Assembly: GCF_000308575.1 (NCBI RefSeq)
Contig: NZ_BAFZ01000002.1
Coordinates: forward strand, 62,001-126,000
DNA length: 64,000 nucleotides
Reading direction: 5' to 3'
DNA from: Nocardia exalbida NBRC 100660
GTDB lineage: Bacteria > Actinomycetota > Actinomycetes > Mycobacteriales > Mycobacteriaceae
Part shown: positions 23,669 to 32,819 of the stretch, one piece after another
Layout: each line of letters opens with the position of its first letter
Numbering within the stretch: the first letter of the stretch is position 1
The notes under the pieces: model-generated
Database searches by the model: none
Told to the model about the DNA's origin: nothing
The model's input: the letters and a program-made list of their open reading frames with translations, nothing else
Translations under genes and position numbers: made by a program

Positions 23669-24292
23669 TCAGCCGAAGATGAGGCCCTTGGCCTGCGAAG
23701 TGGCCTTGGCGAAGCGCTCCTGCACGTCGGCCCAGTTGACGACGTTCCAGAAGGCGGTGACGTAGTCGGCCTTGACGTTCTTGTACTGCAGGTAGAAGGC
23801 GTGCTCCCACATGTCGACCTGCAGCAGCGGGATGATGCCCAGCGGGACGTTGGCCTGCTGGTCGTAGAGCTGGAAGGTCAGCAGCTTCTGGCCGAGGGTG
23901 TCGAAGCCGAGCACCGCCCAGCCCGAGCCCTGCAGACCGTTGGCCGCCGCGGTGAACTGCGCGCGGAACTTGTCGAACGAACCGAACTGGTCGTCGATCG
24001 CCGCGGCGAGTTCGCCGACCGGCTTGTCGCCGCCGTTGGGGGAGAGGTTCTTCCACCAGATGGAGTGGTTGACGTGCCCGCCCAGGTGGAACGCGAGGTT
24101 CTTCTCGTGCAGGAAGATGGCGCTGTGATCGCCCGACTCGCGAGCGGCTTCCAACTTCTCCAACGCGGTGTTCGCACCGGCGACGTACGCGGCGTGGTGC
24201 TTGGAATGATGAAGCTCGTTGATCTGCCCGGAGATGTGGGGCTCCAGGGCGCTGTAGTCGTAATCCAGATCTGGCAGCGTGTACTCAGCCAC
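23669..24292 (-). CDS. sodA: Superoxide dismutase, Mn/Fe family
   Basis: A 207-residue enzyme that converts superoxide to H2O2 and O2. Metal ligands fall at the expected places: His28 (ELHHSKHH), His76 (HVNHSIWW), Asp160 and His164 (DMWEHAFY). Residue 145 is Gln (LYDQQAN). In mycobacterial SODs, Gln here goes with manganese and His with iron, so a Mn enzyme is predicted. GTG 24292 has AAGGGA 7 nt upstream; the length equals M. tuberculosis SodA. There is no signal peptide, as in other mycolata where SodA is exported without one. Confidence 0.95.
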   Translation of the reverse strand: MAEYTLPDLDYDYSALEPHISGQINELHHSKHHAAYVAGANTALEKLEAARESGDHSAIFLHEKNLAFHLGGHVNHSIWWKNLSPNGGDKPVGELAAAIDDQFGSFDKFRAQFTAAANGLQGSGWAVLGFDTLGQKLLTFQLYDQQANVPLGIIPLLQVDMWEHAFYLQYKNVKADYVTAFWNVVNWADVQERFAKATSQAKGLIFG

Positions 24293-24483
24293 GATGTCCC
24301 TTCCTATGTCGGGCCGGTTGTGCCCGTTGTTCCGAGCACAGCCAACCATCATTCGTACACCCGGTCGATTCCAACTCGGGCCCACGCCCGCACATTCCGG
24401 TGACGCCGCTCACAGCCCGCGGGTCGCGCACCGTCACATCACGCACATCGGCCCCACTGGAAACGCACGCGTAGCATCGAACC

Positions 24484-25164
<681 letters not shown>

Positions 25165-25181
25165 GCGCCCCGACACGAAAA

Positions 25182-25211
25182 ACCGCACATCCGGTCGGGC
25201 GGATGTGCGGT
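25182..25211 (+). terminator. Terminator after msrA
   Basis: ACCGCACATCC (25182-25192) pairs perfectly with GGATGTGCGGT (25201-25211). It lies 17 nt after the msrA stop and in front of a converging gene. An A run precedes it, so it can terminate the opposite strand as well. Confidence 0.8.
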
Positions 25212-25239
25212 CGGTTCGCGAAGATCCCGGGTGCGGCGC

Positions 25240-25851
25240 TCACAGGGGCGGAGCGATACCGGGACGCATCGCCCGTGGATCACCCGCATCGTGCGCCCGC
25301 CACCACCGCGCGCCACCCTCGATGAAGTCCGCCAGGGGAATCTGCTTGCCCCGCGTGTCGTATACGACGATGTCGTCGAACCACACCCGGACGTCCAGCT
25401 CGCGCGGATCGATGCCCTCCTCCTGGGAGAACTCCAGAACGTGCACGGACTCGTGATCGTCGATCCGGGTATCGAAGCTGAGCAGTTCACTCCACAGTGT
25501 CCAGCTGCTGTCGTCGAGATCGATGAACTCCCAGCCGTGCAGCCGCCCGCCCCCGAAGCTGCGGATCGCCTCGTCCAGGCCGTCCAGTTGCAGCGGGAGC
25601 ACCCGGGGTTCCAGGTCGTCCCAGTGCTGCGTGCGCAGTGACGCGGCGACCCGGCTCACGCGGGTGAACCGCACCTGCACCCGGCTGTCCTCGGCGGCCG
25701 TCCCGTGTTCGGGGAGAGTCAGCACTTCGAGGTCGAGTCGTAACTCGCCCGCGGTCTCGTCGACCGCGAGTCCGAGGCACGTGGCCTCGGACAACGCGAC
25801 GTTGAGTCCTTCGGTGTCCATTCCGTGGCGTAGCCCCCTGCTCACGTTCAT
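25240..25851 (-). CDS. Hypothetical protein
   Basis: A 203-residue acidic soluble protein with no recognised family. It contains beta-rich segments (GELRLDLEVLTLPEHG, SRVQVRFTRVSRVAASL), a tryptophan-rich middle (HGWEFIDLDDSSWTLW) and a DVRVWFDDIVVYDTRGKQI stretch near the end. Overall it looks like one alpha/beta domain. ATG 25851 gives the longest form, but ATG 25821 (MDTEG) is also possible and neither has a convincing ribosome site. It stands alone, converging on msrA. Confidence 0.65.
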   Translation of the reverse strand: MNVSRGLRHGMDTEGLNVALSEATCLGLAVDETAGELRLDLEVLTLPEHGTAAEDSRVQVRFTRVSRVAASLRTQHWDDLEPRVLPLQLDGLDEAIRSFGGGRLHGWEFIDLDDSSWTLWSELLSFDTRIDDHESVHVLEFSQEEGIDPRELDVRVWFDDIVVYDTRGKQIPLADFIEGGARWWRAHDAGDPRAMRPGIAPPL

Positions 25852-26367
25852 GCGCTCAGGCTACCGATCGTCGACGCCGGATCGCGGCATTTCGGCGGCG
25901 TTCTGAATTTCATGGAACCGAACGCGCCCCGGCCCCGTCCAAGTAGATGTCGGAACCCCTTCGGCCGCAGGTTCCGATGTCGGCGACGAATGGCCGCTCC
26001 GGGATCACTAGGAGGGGAGTCCCGGATCGGCCATTCGCACCGCACGACCGTTAGGGGGTGAATCCTGTCACGTATCAGGCATCAGCGCCCTGATTCGGAC
26101 CAGGAGTACGGAAACGCCCCGAAGCGGTAGCTGATAAGTTGCGCAAACGCTCCGCCAACGCGGCAAAATGCCCTCGACAGCTGCGCCTTGTGGATCAACC
26201 TGTGGATTATGTGGATAACTTCGCCCGAGTTATGCACAACCCGCATCGAGCGGGGGCGTGGTCGGTTCCGGAAGGGAGAACATACCCGAAGTCGTCGCGC
26301 GCTGTCGAGGCCGCTCCCCAGGCATGGAACTGCACGGCGGCCCGCCGCCCATGGCAGGATCGAATCT
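25852..26367. other. Intergenic region containing DnaA boxes
   Basis: About 515 bp without a supportable gene. 26189-26238 carries a DnaA-box cluster (separate entry). The 25930-26080 part has no evident structure. The rest before the rhodanese gene presumably holds its promoter. Confidence 0.5.
26189..26238 (+). promoter_or_regulatory. Cluster of three tandem DnaA boxes plus one inverted near-box
   Basis: TGTGGATCA (26189-26197), TGTGGATTA (26201-26209) and TGTGGATAA (26210-26218) lie head-to-tail; the last is the reverse complement of the perfect box TTATCCACA. TTATGCACA (26230-26238) faces the other way with one mismatch. Four such sites in 50 bp are far above chance for DNA this GC-rich. 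No replication gene is near, so this is more likely a DnaA-titration or regulatory site than an origin. Confidence 0.65.
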
Positions 26368-26736
26368 GTGACGAGCCCCCACGTTCCGTCGGTCACGGTG
26401 GAGGACGTGCCTGCCGAATTCGACAGCGCGCCCGCGTCGGCCGACACGCCGCGACCGATCCTGCTCGACGTCCGCGAGGACGACGAGTGGCGGCTCGGAC
26501 ACGCCCCGGGTGCCACCCACATCCCGATGGTCGACGTCCCCGCCCGGATCGACGAGCTGGACTACGACGCGGAACTCTATGTCATCTGCAGGCAGGGCGG
26601 CCGGTCCTTGCAGGTGGTCGAATATCTCGCGCACATCGGCTATGAGGCCGTTCAGGTCCATGGGGGCATGGTGGCGTGGCAGCAGGCCGGCCGCCCGCTG
26701 GTCGCGGAGGGCGACCACGAGGCGAAGATCTACTGA
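26368..26736 (+). CDS. Rhodanese-like domain protein
   Basis: A 122-residue single rhodanese domain, a sulfur-transferase fold. Motifs: LLDVREDDEWRLGHAPGATHIPM, then the active-site loop CRQGGRS with its cysteine near residue 73, and the end VHGGMVAWQQAGRPL. The loop is of the small GlpE/PspE class. GTG 26368 has AGGA 9 nt upstream. It lies 20 nt before the DUF4328 gene on the same strand and probably shares its transcript. The sulfur acceptor is unknown. Confidence 0.88.
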   Translation: MTSPHVPSVTVEDVPAEFDSAPASADTPRPILLDVREDDEWRLGHAPGATHIPMVDVPARIDELDYDAELYVICRQGGRSLQVVEYLAHIGYEAVQVHGGMVAWQQAGRPLVAEGDHEAKIY

Positions 26737-26756
26737 CGAAAGAACGAGGTGCGCGG

Positions 26757-27800
26757 GTGAGTACGGTGGTACAACCTTGTGCGCGCTGCGGTGCGCGCTG
26801 GGCCGTGCAGCGGGCGCCGATGCACTGGTGCCCGCGGTGCCGCGGCGTGCTCCTCTCGCCCGCGCCGATCGACGCGCCCGCCGACCGCCGCAACTACCGC
26901 TGGGTGGCCCGTAAACCGGATCATCGCGTCCGCAGGCAGCCGCCAGGGCCCGCCACGCAGAGCCGCACACCTCGCTACACGCGGATTCCGCGCTGGGGTC
27001 TGATCGATGCGCCGCCGCAGGCCGCGGGCTCGGTACGCCGACCGCTGGGCAAGTTGACCGACTCGGTGACCCGACTGCTCGTCGCGGCCACGGGCGTTTT
27101 CGGGCTGGCGGCCGTCGCCGAGCTGGCGCGCTATGCGCTCTTGCTGCACAACCGGACGCGCCTGATCCACCCCGCCGTGCTCTTCGTCTCCGACGCGTTC
27201 GTGATCGGCGCGGGGGTGCTCGCGATCCTGATCGCGCTGCTGGCGGCCTTGTCCACGGTCGGAAGGCTGATCGAGCTCAGGCGGGCGGCCTACGACGCCG
27301 TGGGCCGGAGCGACCCGCGTTCGCCGCGAGCGCTGATATCCGGCTGCCTGATCCCGGTGGTCAATTTGCTGTGGCCCGGGATCTTCCTGATCGAAGTGGC
27401 CGCGCTGAAAGGTGATCCCCGGGCGGTACGGGCGGCCCGCATCTGGTGGGCGGCGTGGGTGTTCGGCGGGGTCGTCGCGGCGGCCGCGCTACTGTGGCGC
27501 ACCGCGGATTCGTTGCAGGTGGAGGCGGACGGGGTGTTGTTCACCGCGTTCACCGACCTGGTCGCCGCGGCGGTCGCGCTGCTGACCCTGTGGGTACTGC
27601 GCGCGCTCGAGGGGCGTGACCTGCTCGGTCGCCACCGGACCACGCGCCGCTGGCTGATCGCGGTCGACCCCGCCGTGCCGGTGATCGAGCCGGTGCATCC
27701 CGGCGGAGGCGGACACGCGGCCGAACCGGTGGGCGCAGGGCAGGCACCCGAGGACAACGGTGCTCAGGACCGTGAGCAGGAGGAGGTTATGGCCAAGTGA
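26757..27800 (+). CDS. DUF4328 membrane protein with N-terminal zinc ribbon
   Basis: A 347-residue protein. It starts with a zinc-ribbon pair, CARCGARW and CPRCRG, within the first 35 residues. A basic linker follows, then a DUF4328 domain with about five helices (VTRLLVAATGVFGLAAVAEL, FVIGAGVLAILIALLAALS, ISGCLIPVVNLLWPG, WWAAWVFGGVVAAAALL, LVAAAVALLTLWVL). GTG 26757 follows GAGG. Its stop overlaps the start of the phosphodiesterase gene (GTGA). From memory it matches Rv3843c, also beside glpQ1. The function is unknown. Confidence 0.83.
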   Translation: MSTVVQPCARCGARWAVQRAPMHWCPRCRGVLLSPAPIDAPADRRNYRWVARKPDHRVRRQPPGPATQSRTPRYTRIPRWGLIDAPPQAAGSVRRPLGKLTDSVTRLLVAATGVFGLAAVAELARYALLLHNRTRLIHPAVLFVSDAFVIGAGVLAILIALLAALSTVGRLIELRRAAYDAVGRSDPRSPRALISGCLIPVVNLLWPGIFLIEVAALKGDPRAVRAARIWWAAWVFGGVVAAAALLWRTADSLQVEADGVLFTAFTDLVAAAVALLTLWVLRALEGRDLLGRHRTTRRWLIAVDPAVPVIEPVHPGGGGHAAEPVGAGQAPEDNGAQDREQEEVMAK

Positions 27801-28564
27801 GCCAGGGCAGTCGCGCGCCATTCGTCGTCGCGCATCGAGGCGCCTCGGCGGCGCGTCCCGAGCACACGCTCGCCGCATACGAGCTGGCGCTGCAGGAGGG
27901 CGCCGACGGCGTCGAATGCGATGTCCGGCTGACCAGGGACGGGCATCTGGTGTGCGTGCACGATCGCACCGTCGACCGCACCTCCTCGGGCAGCGGGCTG
28001 GTCAGCGAGATGACGCTGGAGGAACTGCGGGCTCTCGATTTCGGCGCCGACGGCTCGCCCGCCTCGGTGCTGACCCTCAGCGAGCTGATCAGCCTGGTGC
28101 TGGACTGGCGCAGCAGGCCGACCAAGCTGTTCATCGAAACCAAGCACCCGGTCCGCTACGGCGCGCTGGTGGAGAACAAGCTGCTCGCCGAGCTCCAGCG
28201 CTTCGGCATCGCCACCCCGGCCTCCGCGGACCATTCCCGGGCCGTCGTGATGTCGTTCGCGGCCACCGCGGTGTGGCGCATCCGCCGCGCCGCGCCCCTG
28301 CTGCCCACTGTTCTGCTCGGCGAATCATCGCGCTACCTGGGCGGCTCCGCGGCCACAACCGTCGGAGCCACGGCCGTCGGCCCCTCGGTGAAGACCTTGC
28401 GCGAACATCCCGAGCTGGTCGACAAGGCCGCCGCGGCAGGCCGCGCGACCTACTGCTGGACCGTCGACGACGCCGACGACGTCCAACTGTGCGCGGACCT
28501 CGGCGTCAGCTGGATCGCCACCAACCACCCCGGCCGCACCAAGTCGCTGCTTCCGGCCGCCTGA
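27797..28564 (+). CDS. glpQ: Glycerophosphodiester phosphodiesterase
   Basis: A 255-residue cytoplasmic enzyme that splits glycerophosphodiesters into glycerol-3-phosphate and an alcohol. The GDPD fold is complete: HRGASAARPEHTLAAY near the start, DGVECDVRLTRDGHLVCVHD with metal-binding Glu and Asp, TKLFIETKHP, and the end YCWTVDDADDV. GTG 27797 overlaps the stop of the DUF4328 gene and has AGGAGG upstream, so translation is coupled. There is no signal peptide. Its place corresponds to mycobacterial glpQ1, from memory. Confidence 0.93.
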   Translation: MSQGSRAPFVVAHRGASAARPEHTLAAYELALQEGADGVECDVRLTRDGHLVCVHDRTVDRTSSGSGLVSEMTLEELRALDFGADGSPASVLTLSELISLVLDWRSRPTKLFIETKHPVRYGALVENKLLAELQRFGIATPASADHSRAVVMSFAATAVWRIRRAAPLLPTVLLGESSRYLGGSAATTVGATAVGPSVKTLREHPELVDKAAAAGRATYCWTVDDADDVQLCADLGVSWIATNHPGRTKSLLPAA

Positions 28565-28894
28565 ATCGGCCGCGCGGGGCGAACGAGCGCATGCCGATCG
28601 GACCATCGGCTCCATAACGATCGCACCAGCCGCTCTCCCGCCTACGGCGAAAGCCCAACCCACCCGCCGCCGGGTAGCCGCGGCGTCCACAACACAGCCG
28701 CCCGCGAAGTCGGGGCGCGTACGAGAGCCGCCGCATCTGCGATCCACGGTGCGACGGCGTTCGCTGCCGCGTCCTGACGACGGCGCAACCCCGTTCGCGC
28801 GGTGACCGCATGATGCACCCACGCAGTGCCCGTTCGCCCCACGACTCGCGCGCCCCATGCCCAGAACTCGAAAGCCAAGCTTGCCCAGCTCACC
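28565..28894. other. Intergenic region after the phosphodiesterase gene
   Basis: About 330 bp with no gene I can support. Arginine-rich open frames cross it on both strands but show no start-site signals or family features. It leads directly into the dispersed repeat copy 3. Confidence 0.4.
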
Positions 28895-29035
28895 TCGACT
28901 CCCGGTTTCGAGCGAAGCGAGACCGAGCATCCGCCGTTCGCGAGCCATGAAGGGGCCGCGAACACCCAGCGCCGCAGGCGCTGGAAAACCAACACCGCGA
29001 ACACGCCGCGCCGCGGGCGCGGCCGGTCCAACACT
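28895..29035 (-). repeat. Dispersed modular hairpin repeat, copy 3
   Basis: Read on the minus strand: hairpin CCGCGCCcgcGGCGCGG (plus 29006-29022), CGTGTTCGCGG, a linker, a second hairpin CAGCGCCtgcGGCGCTG (plus 28967-28983), GGTGTTCGCGG, CCCCTTCATGGCTCGCG, AACGG, and the core ending CGAAACCGGG at 28901. Copy 1 has one such hairpin with a different stem, CCGCGACttcGTCGCGG. The stems differ but pairing is kept. Copy 3 lacks the 67-bp insert of copy 1. It ends about 18 nt upstream of the DUF5926 start. Confidence 0.75.
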
Positions 29036-29052
29036 GTGTAGGTTGACCCCTC

Positions 29053-29967
29053 GTGGGTAAGAGTAAGCGCAACAGTCCTAAGCCCGACGGGAACCGGGCC
29101 CAGCGTCTCGCCGAGCGGCGGGCAGCGCAGGAGCAAGCGGCACAGGCCGTCACGCGTCCGTTCGAGGGCTTGGCCGCGGAGTGCGATCTGGTCGCGCTCC
29201 GTGAATTCGTTCCCTCGGCCACCGCGCGGTTGACGCCCGTGGCGTCGGTCGCGGCCGAGCGGCCGGTCGTGCTCGCCACGGTGCTGCCCGGCGCGGTGGC
29301 CGCGCTGGTGCGCGCCGGCGACGAGCCCAGCGGGTACGTGGGCGTGCAGACGCAATTCCAGGGCGCCGACCCGGCAGCCGATCTGGCCGCGGCGATCCTG
29401 TGGACCCAGTCCGCCGAGCCCGGTGATTCGCTGTCCTCCGTGGCGAGCGTCGCGGGCGGTCCGCGGCTGGCCGATGTCATCGATCCCGCCGCGAACCTGG
29501 AGCTGACCGTGCACCAGGACTTCGACTGGTGGGTGCCCGCCGGAGTCGAGCCCGACGCGCAGGTCGCCGCCACCATCGAGCAGGCCAAACAGGCGATCAT
29601 GCCGTCGGCGCGGCTCGGGCTGGACGCGATCGGCGCGGCCTGGTGGGTGGACGCGGGCGAGAAGGCGCATATCCGCTGGGTGCGGCCGGAGGACGAGGAC
29701 GCGCTGATGCTGGCGCTGGCTCGCCTGCATGCCTCCGGCGGCCTGCACCTCGGCGAAGGTTCCCGATTCGCCGGGTCGTTCCGTACGCACGGCGTGCTGG
29801 TCCCGGTGTTCGACCTGGACCCGGAGCGGCACCCTGACGAATGGGTGAAGCCCGCAACCGAATTCGGTGCGCGCCTGTCCGAGGCGCTGGCCGTCGACGC
29901 CCCGCTGACGGCCGACGAGCGCCGCTCCCGTGACGGCCTGCGGTCACGTCAGGTCACACTGCGCTGA
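29053..29967 (+). CDS. DUF5926 family protein
   Basis: A 304-residue soluble protein of an actinobacterial family without assigned function. A basic start (VGKSKRNSPKPDGNRAQRLAERRAAQ) is followed by a mixed domain with FEGLAAECDLVALREFVPS, VVLATVLPGAVAALVR, HQDFDWWVP and a C-terminal part with VPVFDLDPERHPDEWV. GTG 29053 has TAGGTT about 10-15 nt upstream and no ribosome site, so the message is likely leaderless. The structured repeat copy 3 sits just upstream, which is the same arrangement as at rraA. Confidence 0.83.
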   Translation: MGKSKRNSPKPDGNRAQRLAERRAAQEQAAQAVTRPFEGLAAECDLVALREFVPSATARLTPVASVAAERPVVLATVLPGAVAALVRAGDEPSGYVGVQTQFQGADPAADLAAAILWTQSAEPGDSLSSVASVAGGPRLADVIDPAANLELTVHQDFDWWVPAGVEPDAQVAATIEQAKQAIMPSARLGLDAIGAAWWVDAGEKAHIRWVRPEDEDALMLALARLHASGGLHLGEGSRFAGSFRTHGVLVPVFDLDPERHPDEWVKPATEFGARLSEALAVDAPLTADERRSRDGLRSRQVTLR

Positions 29968-30120
29968 GTTCCCGGTCGACGGGATTCATGCGAAATTCCT
30001 ATCGATCCGCGGCGACGCCTTTCGATTGCGGCCGATAACGCTGGAAGATAGGGAAGTCTCACCGAACTCTCGCCGAAAGCGCCGAAACCGTCTCGCGCGG
30101 ATTCGGCGGGAAAAATACCC

Positions 30121-30166
30121 CGAACAGCGGCAGGCCCGGTCCCTGATAAGAAACCGGGCCTGTTCG
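30121..30166. terminator. Terminator between the converging DUF5926 and ferritin genes
   Basis: CAGGCCCGGT (30131-30140) pairs with ACCGGGCCTG (30153-30162); the outer CGAACA and TGTTCG extend it. It lies before the ferritin stop and can act on both strands. Confidence 0.75.
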
Positions 30167-30186
30167 CCTTCTCGGCGCGAACTCCG

Positions 30187-30735
30187 TCAGACGGAGCCGC
30201 CCGCCACCGAAGGCGCACCGGAGGTGTCGCTCGGGCCGCTCATTTCCCGGGCGACGAATTCCTCCAGGTCGAACAGGTTCGACCCGGCGCGATCGGCGAT
30301 GGTGAGCAGTGTGGTCATGTTCGCGACTTCCTCGACCTGTTCCTTCAGGAACCACTGCATGAACTGTTCGCCGAGGTAGTCGCCCTCTTCCCGGGCGGTG
30401 CTGGCCAGCTGGATGATCTGCTCGGTAACCGTCTTCTCCTGGGCGAGCGCGAGCGCGATCGGCTCCCGAGCGCTCTCGAAATGCGATTTCGCCGCGTCGA
30501 TGCCGGAAATCTCGATGCTGATATCCCGGTCCAGGAAGTACCGCACGATCATCATCGCGTGATTGCGTTCTTCGACCGACTGCTTGTAGAACCGCTTGGC
30601 CAGCTGCGGCAGGTCGGCATTGTCGAACCACACCGCAATCGCGATGTACTGATGCTCGGCATTGAATTCGTGCCGGATCTGATCGTGCAACAGGCTGTGA
30701 AATTTGCTGCGGGGAGCGTCCGGATGGCTTGACAT
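30187..30735 (-). CDS. bfrB: Ferritin (BfrB-type)
   Basis: A 182-residue iron-storage protein forming the 24-subunit ferritin shell. Ferroxidase ligands are intact: Glu in RHEFNAEHQY, the E-x-x-H set in VEERNHAMM, Glu in LAQEKTVTEQ, and the EQVEE set in FLKEQVEEVANM. ATG 30735 gives a length close to mycobacterial BfrB (181); ATG 30771 would add 12 residues. An IdeR-like box lies 53 nt upstream. In M. tuberculosis IdeR activates bfrB when iron is high; the same is likely here. The C-terminal tail is Gly/Ser-rich, as in BfrB. Confidence 0.93.
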   Translation of the reverse strand: MSSHPDAPRSKFHSLLHDQIRHEFNAEHQYIAIAVWFDNADLPQLAKRFYKQSVEERNHAMMIVRYFLDRDISIEISGIDAAKSHFESAREPIALALAQEKTVTEQIIQLASTAREEGDYLGEQFMQWFLKEQVEEVANMTTLLTIADRAGSNLFDLEEFVAREMSGPSDTSGAPSVAGGSV

Positions 30736-30787
30736 GGCATCGACATTAGCGCTGGTCAGATCGCGTGTCATCCAAGTGCAGCCTTAT

Positions 30788-30806
30788 TGAGGCTAGTATT
30801 GCCTAA
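30788..30806 (-). promoter_or_regulatory. Imperfect IdeR (iron) box upstream of bfrB
   Basis: On the minus strand TTAGGCAATACTAGCCTCA matches the 19-bp iron-box consensus (TTAGGTTAGGCTAACCTAA) at 13 positions, and both outer half-sites are kept. It lies between the two ferritin genes, upstream of bfrB. Binding is inferred. Confidence 0.5.
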
Positions 30807-31358
30807 TTAATTCCGCGCTGCTCCAGCCATTTTCGGCGCCGGTATATCGGTGCGCTGCCGCGCCCGCATCTCCCGGGCGACGAACTCCTCGACGTCGAAC
30901 AACTGCCCGTCGGCGCGGTCGAGTACGGCCAGCAGCGTGGTCATCCGGGCGACGCCCTTCACCTGTTCCTCCAAGAACCACCGGACGAATCGTTCGCCCA
31001 GATAGTCACCGGAGCCGCGGGCCGCGCGGGCGAGGTCGCTGATCCGGGCGCTGCGGTCCTGTTCGATCTGCAGCAGCAGAGCGATTGCGCCGCGCGGGGT
31101 TTCGAAGGTCGATGTGATCTCCTCCAAGCCCCCGATCTGCACCGGGAGATCCCGGTCCAGCAGGTACTGGACCACGCGCAGCGCATTGCCGTGGTGCTCG
31201 CGTGACCGGCCGTAGGCGTGTCCGGCCAATTGCGGCAGTCTGCGCGAGTCGAAGTACACGGCGGCGGCGAGATACTGCTGGGCGGCGGTGAATTCGTGAC
31301 GGATCTGCGTGCGCAGCAAGTCGGGGAAGGACTCGTCGGCCTCGTCGGTGTCCGGCAT
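30807..31358 (-). CDS. Ferritin-like paralogue with degenerate ferroxidase site
   Basis: A 183-residue full-length ferritin homologue, clearly paralogous to bfrB (RHEFTAAQQYLAAAVYFDS, QYLLDRDLPVQIGG, GDYLGERF, FDVEEFVAREM). Compared with BfrB, the E-x-x-H pair (VEERNH) has become REHHGN, so Glu is His and His is Asn. The EQVEE set has become EQVKG, losing another Glu. Two of the iron-site clusters are therefore broken, while fold and length are kept. It may be a non-catalytic shell subunit, or it may bind something else. ATG 31358. Its own stop abuts the IdeR-like box. Confidence 0.87.
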   Translation of the reverse strand: MPDTDEADESFPDLLRTQIRHEFTAAQQYLAAAVYFDSRRLPQLAGHAYGRSREHHGNALRVVQYLLDRDLPVQIGGLEEITSTFETPRGAIALLLQIEQDRSARISDLARAARGSGDYLGERFVRWFLEEQVKGVARMTTLLAVLDRADGQLFDVEEFVAREMRARQRTDIPAPKMAGAARN

Positions 31359-31368
31359 GGCATCGACG

Positions 31369-32691
31369 CTACCGCGTCAGCAGATCCTCCGGAACGGCAC
31401 GGTCGGCGGCCAGTGCGTCGAAGAAGCGGCCGGCCTTCTCCTTGTCCCACAGCAGCACGTTGCCGCTGTCGGTGTCGTCGAATCCGCCGATCGGCACCGT
31501 CGTGGCGACGGTTTCGCCGCGCAGCGCCCAGCCCAGCCCGCCGAGGTCCCAGATGTGGTCACCGTTGTCGACCTTCAGCGACTCGGCGGTGTCGGAGGCC
31601 AGCGGCCAGAGCTTGAACGGGTTGGCCAGGGTGGCGCCGCTGGTCGCCTTCTTCAGCAGGGCGGCCATGAACAGGCGCTGATTGTTCATCCGGTCGATGT
31701 CCGCGAGCGCGGTCGCCCGGCTGCGGACGAAGCCCAACGCCTGCGGTCCGTTGAGTCGCTGGCAGCCCGCGGGCAGGTCGATGCCGGCGAGCGGGTCGTC
31801 GATCGCCTTGGGGACGCACACGTCGATGCCGCCGAGGGTGTCGACCACGCCGGCGAAGCCACCGAAACCGATCTGCGCGTAGTGGTCGATGCGCAAGCCG
31901 GTGGCGATCTCCACGGTCTGCACCAGCAGCGCGGGGCCGCCGATGGCGAATGCGGCGTTCAGCTTGTCCTTGCCCTGGCCGGGGATGCCGACGTACGAGT
32001 CGCGCGGCAGGCTGACCAGGGTGGTCTTGCCCGATTTCGGCACGTGCACCAGCATGATCGTGTCGGTGCGCTCGGGACCCACCTCGCCGCCGGTGGCGAG
32101 TTCCTGCTCCTGCTCGGGGGTCAGCTCGCCGCGGCCGTCGGAGCCGACCAGCAGCCAGTTCGTGCCGGGGGTGTTCCCGACCCGCTTGGCGTAGTTCGCC
32201 AGGGCGGGGATGCGGTTGAGCGAGTTGTCCAGTTGGATGACGGCGCCGACGGCCGCGATCACCAGCACCAGCAGGATCACCAGGAACCAGCGGAACGGGT
32301 GTCGCTTGCGGCGCGGTCGCGGCGCTCGCGGCGGGCGTTCGCCACGCGGCGGCACGGGCGGCGGGCCCTCGCGGAACGGCCGTGGCTTCCGGGGCGGCGT
32401 GGGCGGCGGACCTTCGTGATAGGGCACCGGGCGCTGCGTGGGGGCGTGCCTGCGGGCCGGGGGAGGCGGTGGCATGCGTCGTGCCTGTTCCGGCGGGACC
32501 TGCGAATACGCCAGCGGCTGCCCGTGCGGATCGACCGCGCCATCGCGACGCATCACCTGGGTGGGCTCGATCGGCGGCGGCGCGCCCGGACCGGGCGGTG
32601 GCACGCGGCGCCGCATGGGAGGCTCACCGGGCCTGCCGGGCGGCGGCATCCGGCGCGTGTGCGCGTTGCGCTGGGGGTCGTCGCCGTTCAT
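31369..32691 (-). CDS. LytR-CpsA-Psr (LCP) family glycan ligase
   Basis: A 440-residue membrane enzyme of the LCP family, which transfers lipid-linked glycans (in mycolata, arabinogalactan) to peptidoglycan. A cytoplasmic, proline- and arginine-rich tail spans residues 1-130, with one membrane helix near 134-156. The extracellular LCP domain shows GSDGRGEL, RTDTIMLVHV, VSLPRDSYV, KLNAAFAIGG and the arginine-rich RSRATALADIDRMNNQ. ATG 32691. It lacks the LytR_C domain of some paralogues. It could be a partner of the polysaccharide locus at 54-64 kb, though it lies 22 kb away. Confidence 0.9.
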   Translation of the reverse strand: MNGDDPQRNAHTRRMPPPGRPGEPPMRRRVPPPGPGAPPPIEPTQVMRRDGAVDPHGQPLAYSQVPPEQARRMPPPPPARRHAPTQRPVPYHEGPPPTPPRKPRPFREGPPPVPPRGERPPRAPRPRRKRHPFRWFLVILLVLVIAAVGAVIQLDNSLNRIPALANYAKRVGNTPGTNWLLVGSDGRGELTPEQEQELATGGEVGPERTDTIMLVHVPKSGKTTLVSLPRDSYVGIPGQGKDKLNAAFAIGGPALLVQTVEIATGLRIDHYAQIGFGGFAGVVDTLGGIDVCVPKAIDDPLAGIDLPAGCQRLNGPQALGFVRSRATALADIDRMNNQRLFMAALLKKATSGATLANPFKLWPLASDTAESLKVDNGDHIWDLGGLGWALRGETVATTVPIGGFDDTDSGNVLLWDKEKAGRFFDALAADRAVPEDLLTR

Positions 32692-32819
32692 CACTGAAAC
32701 TCTACTTATCGGGCGGTTGTGAGGTGTCGCATGTGGACACCGGGCGCACACGGAAGCGGCGCTGCTTCCTAATTCGCGGGCGGCGCCGGGTTGTTAGCGT
32801 TCCGCAGGGCACGGTTGCG

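Noticed and set aside
26189..26238. The DnaA-box cluster as the chromosomal origin
   Set aside because: oriC in this group lies between dnaA and dnaN. Neither gene is present, there is no AT-rich unwinding region, and only about four boxes are seen.
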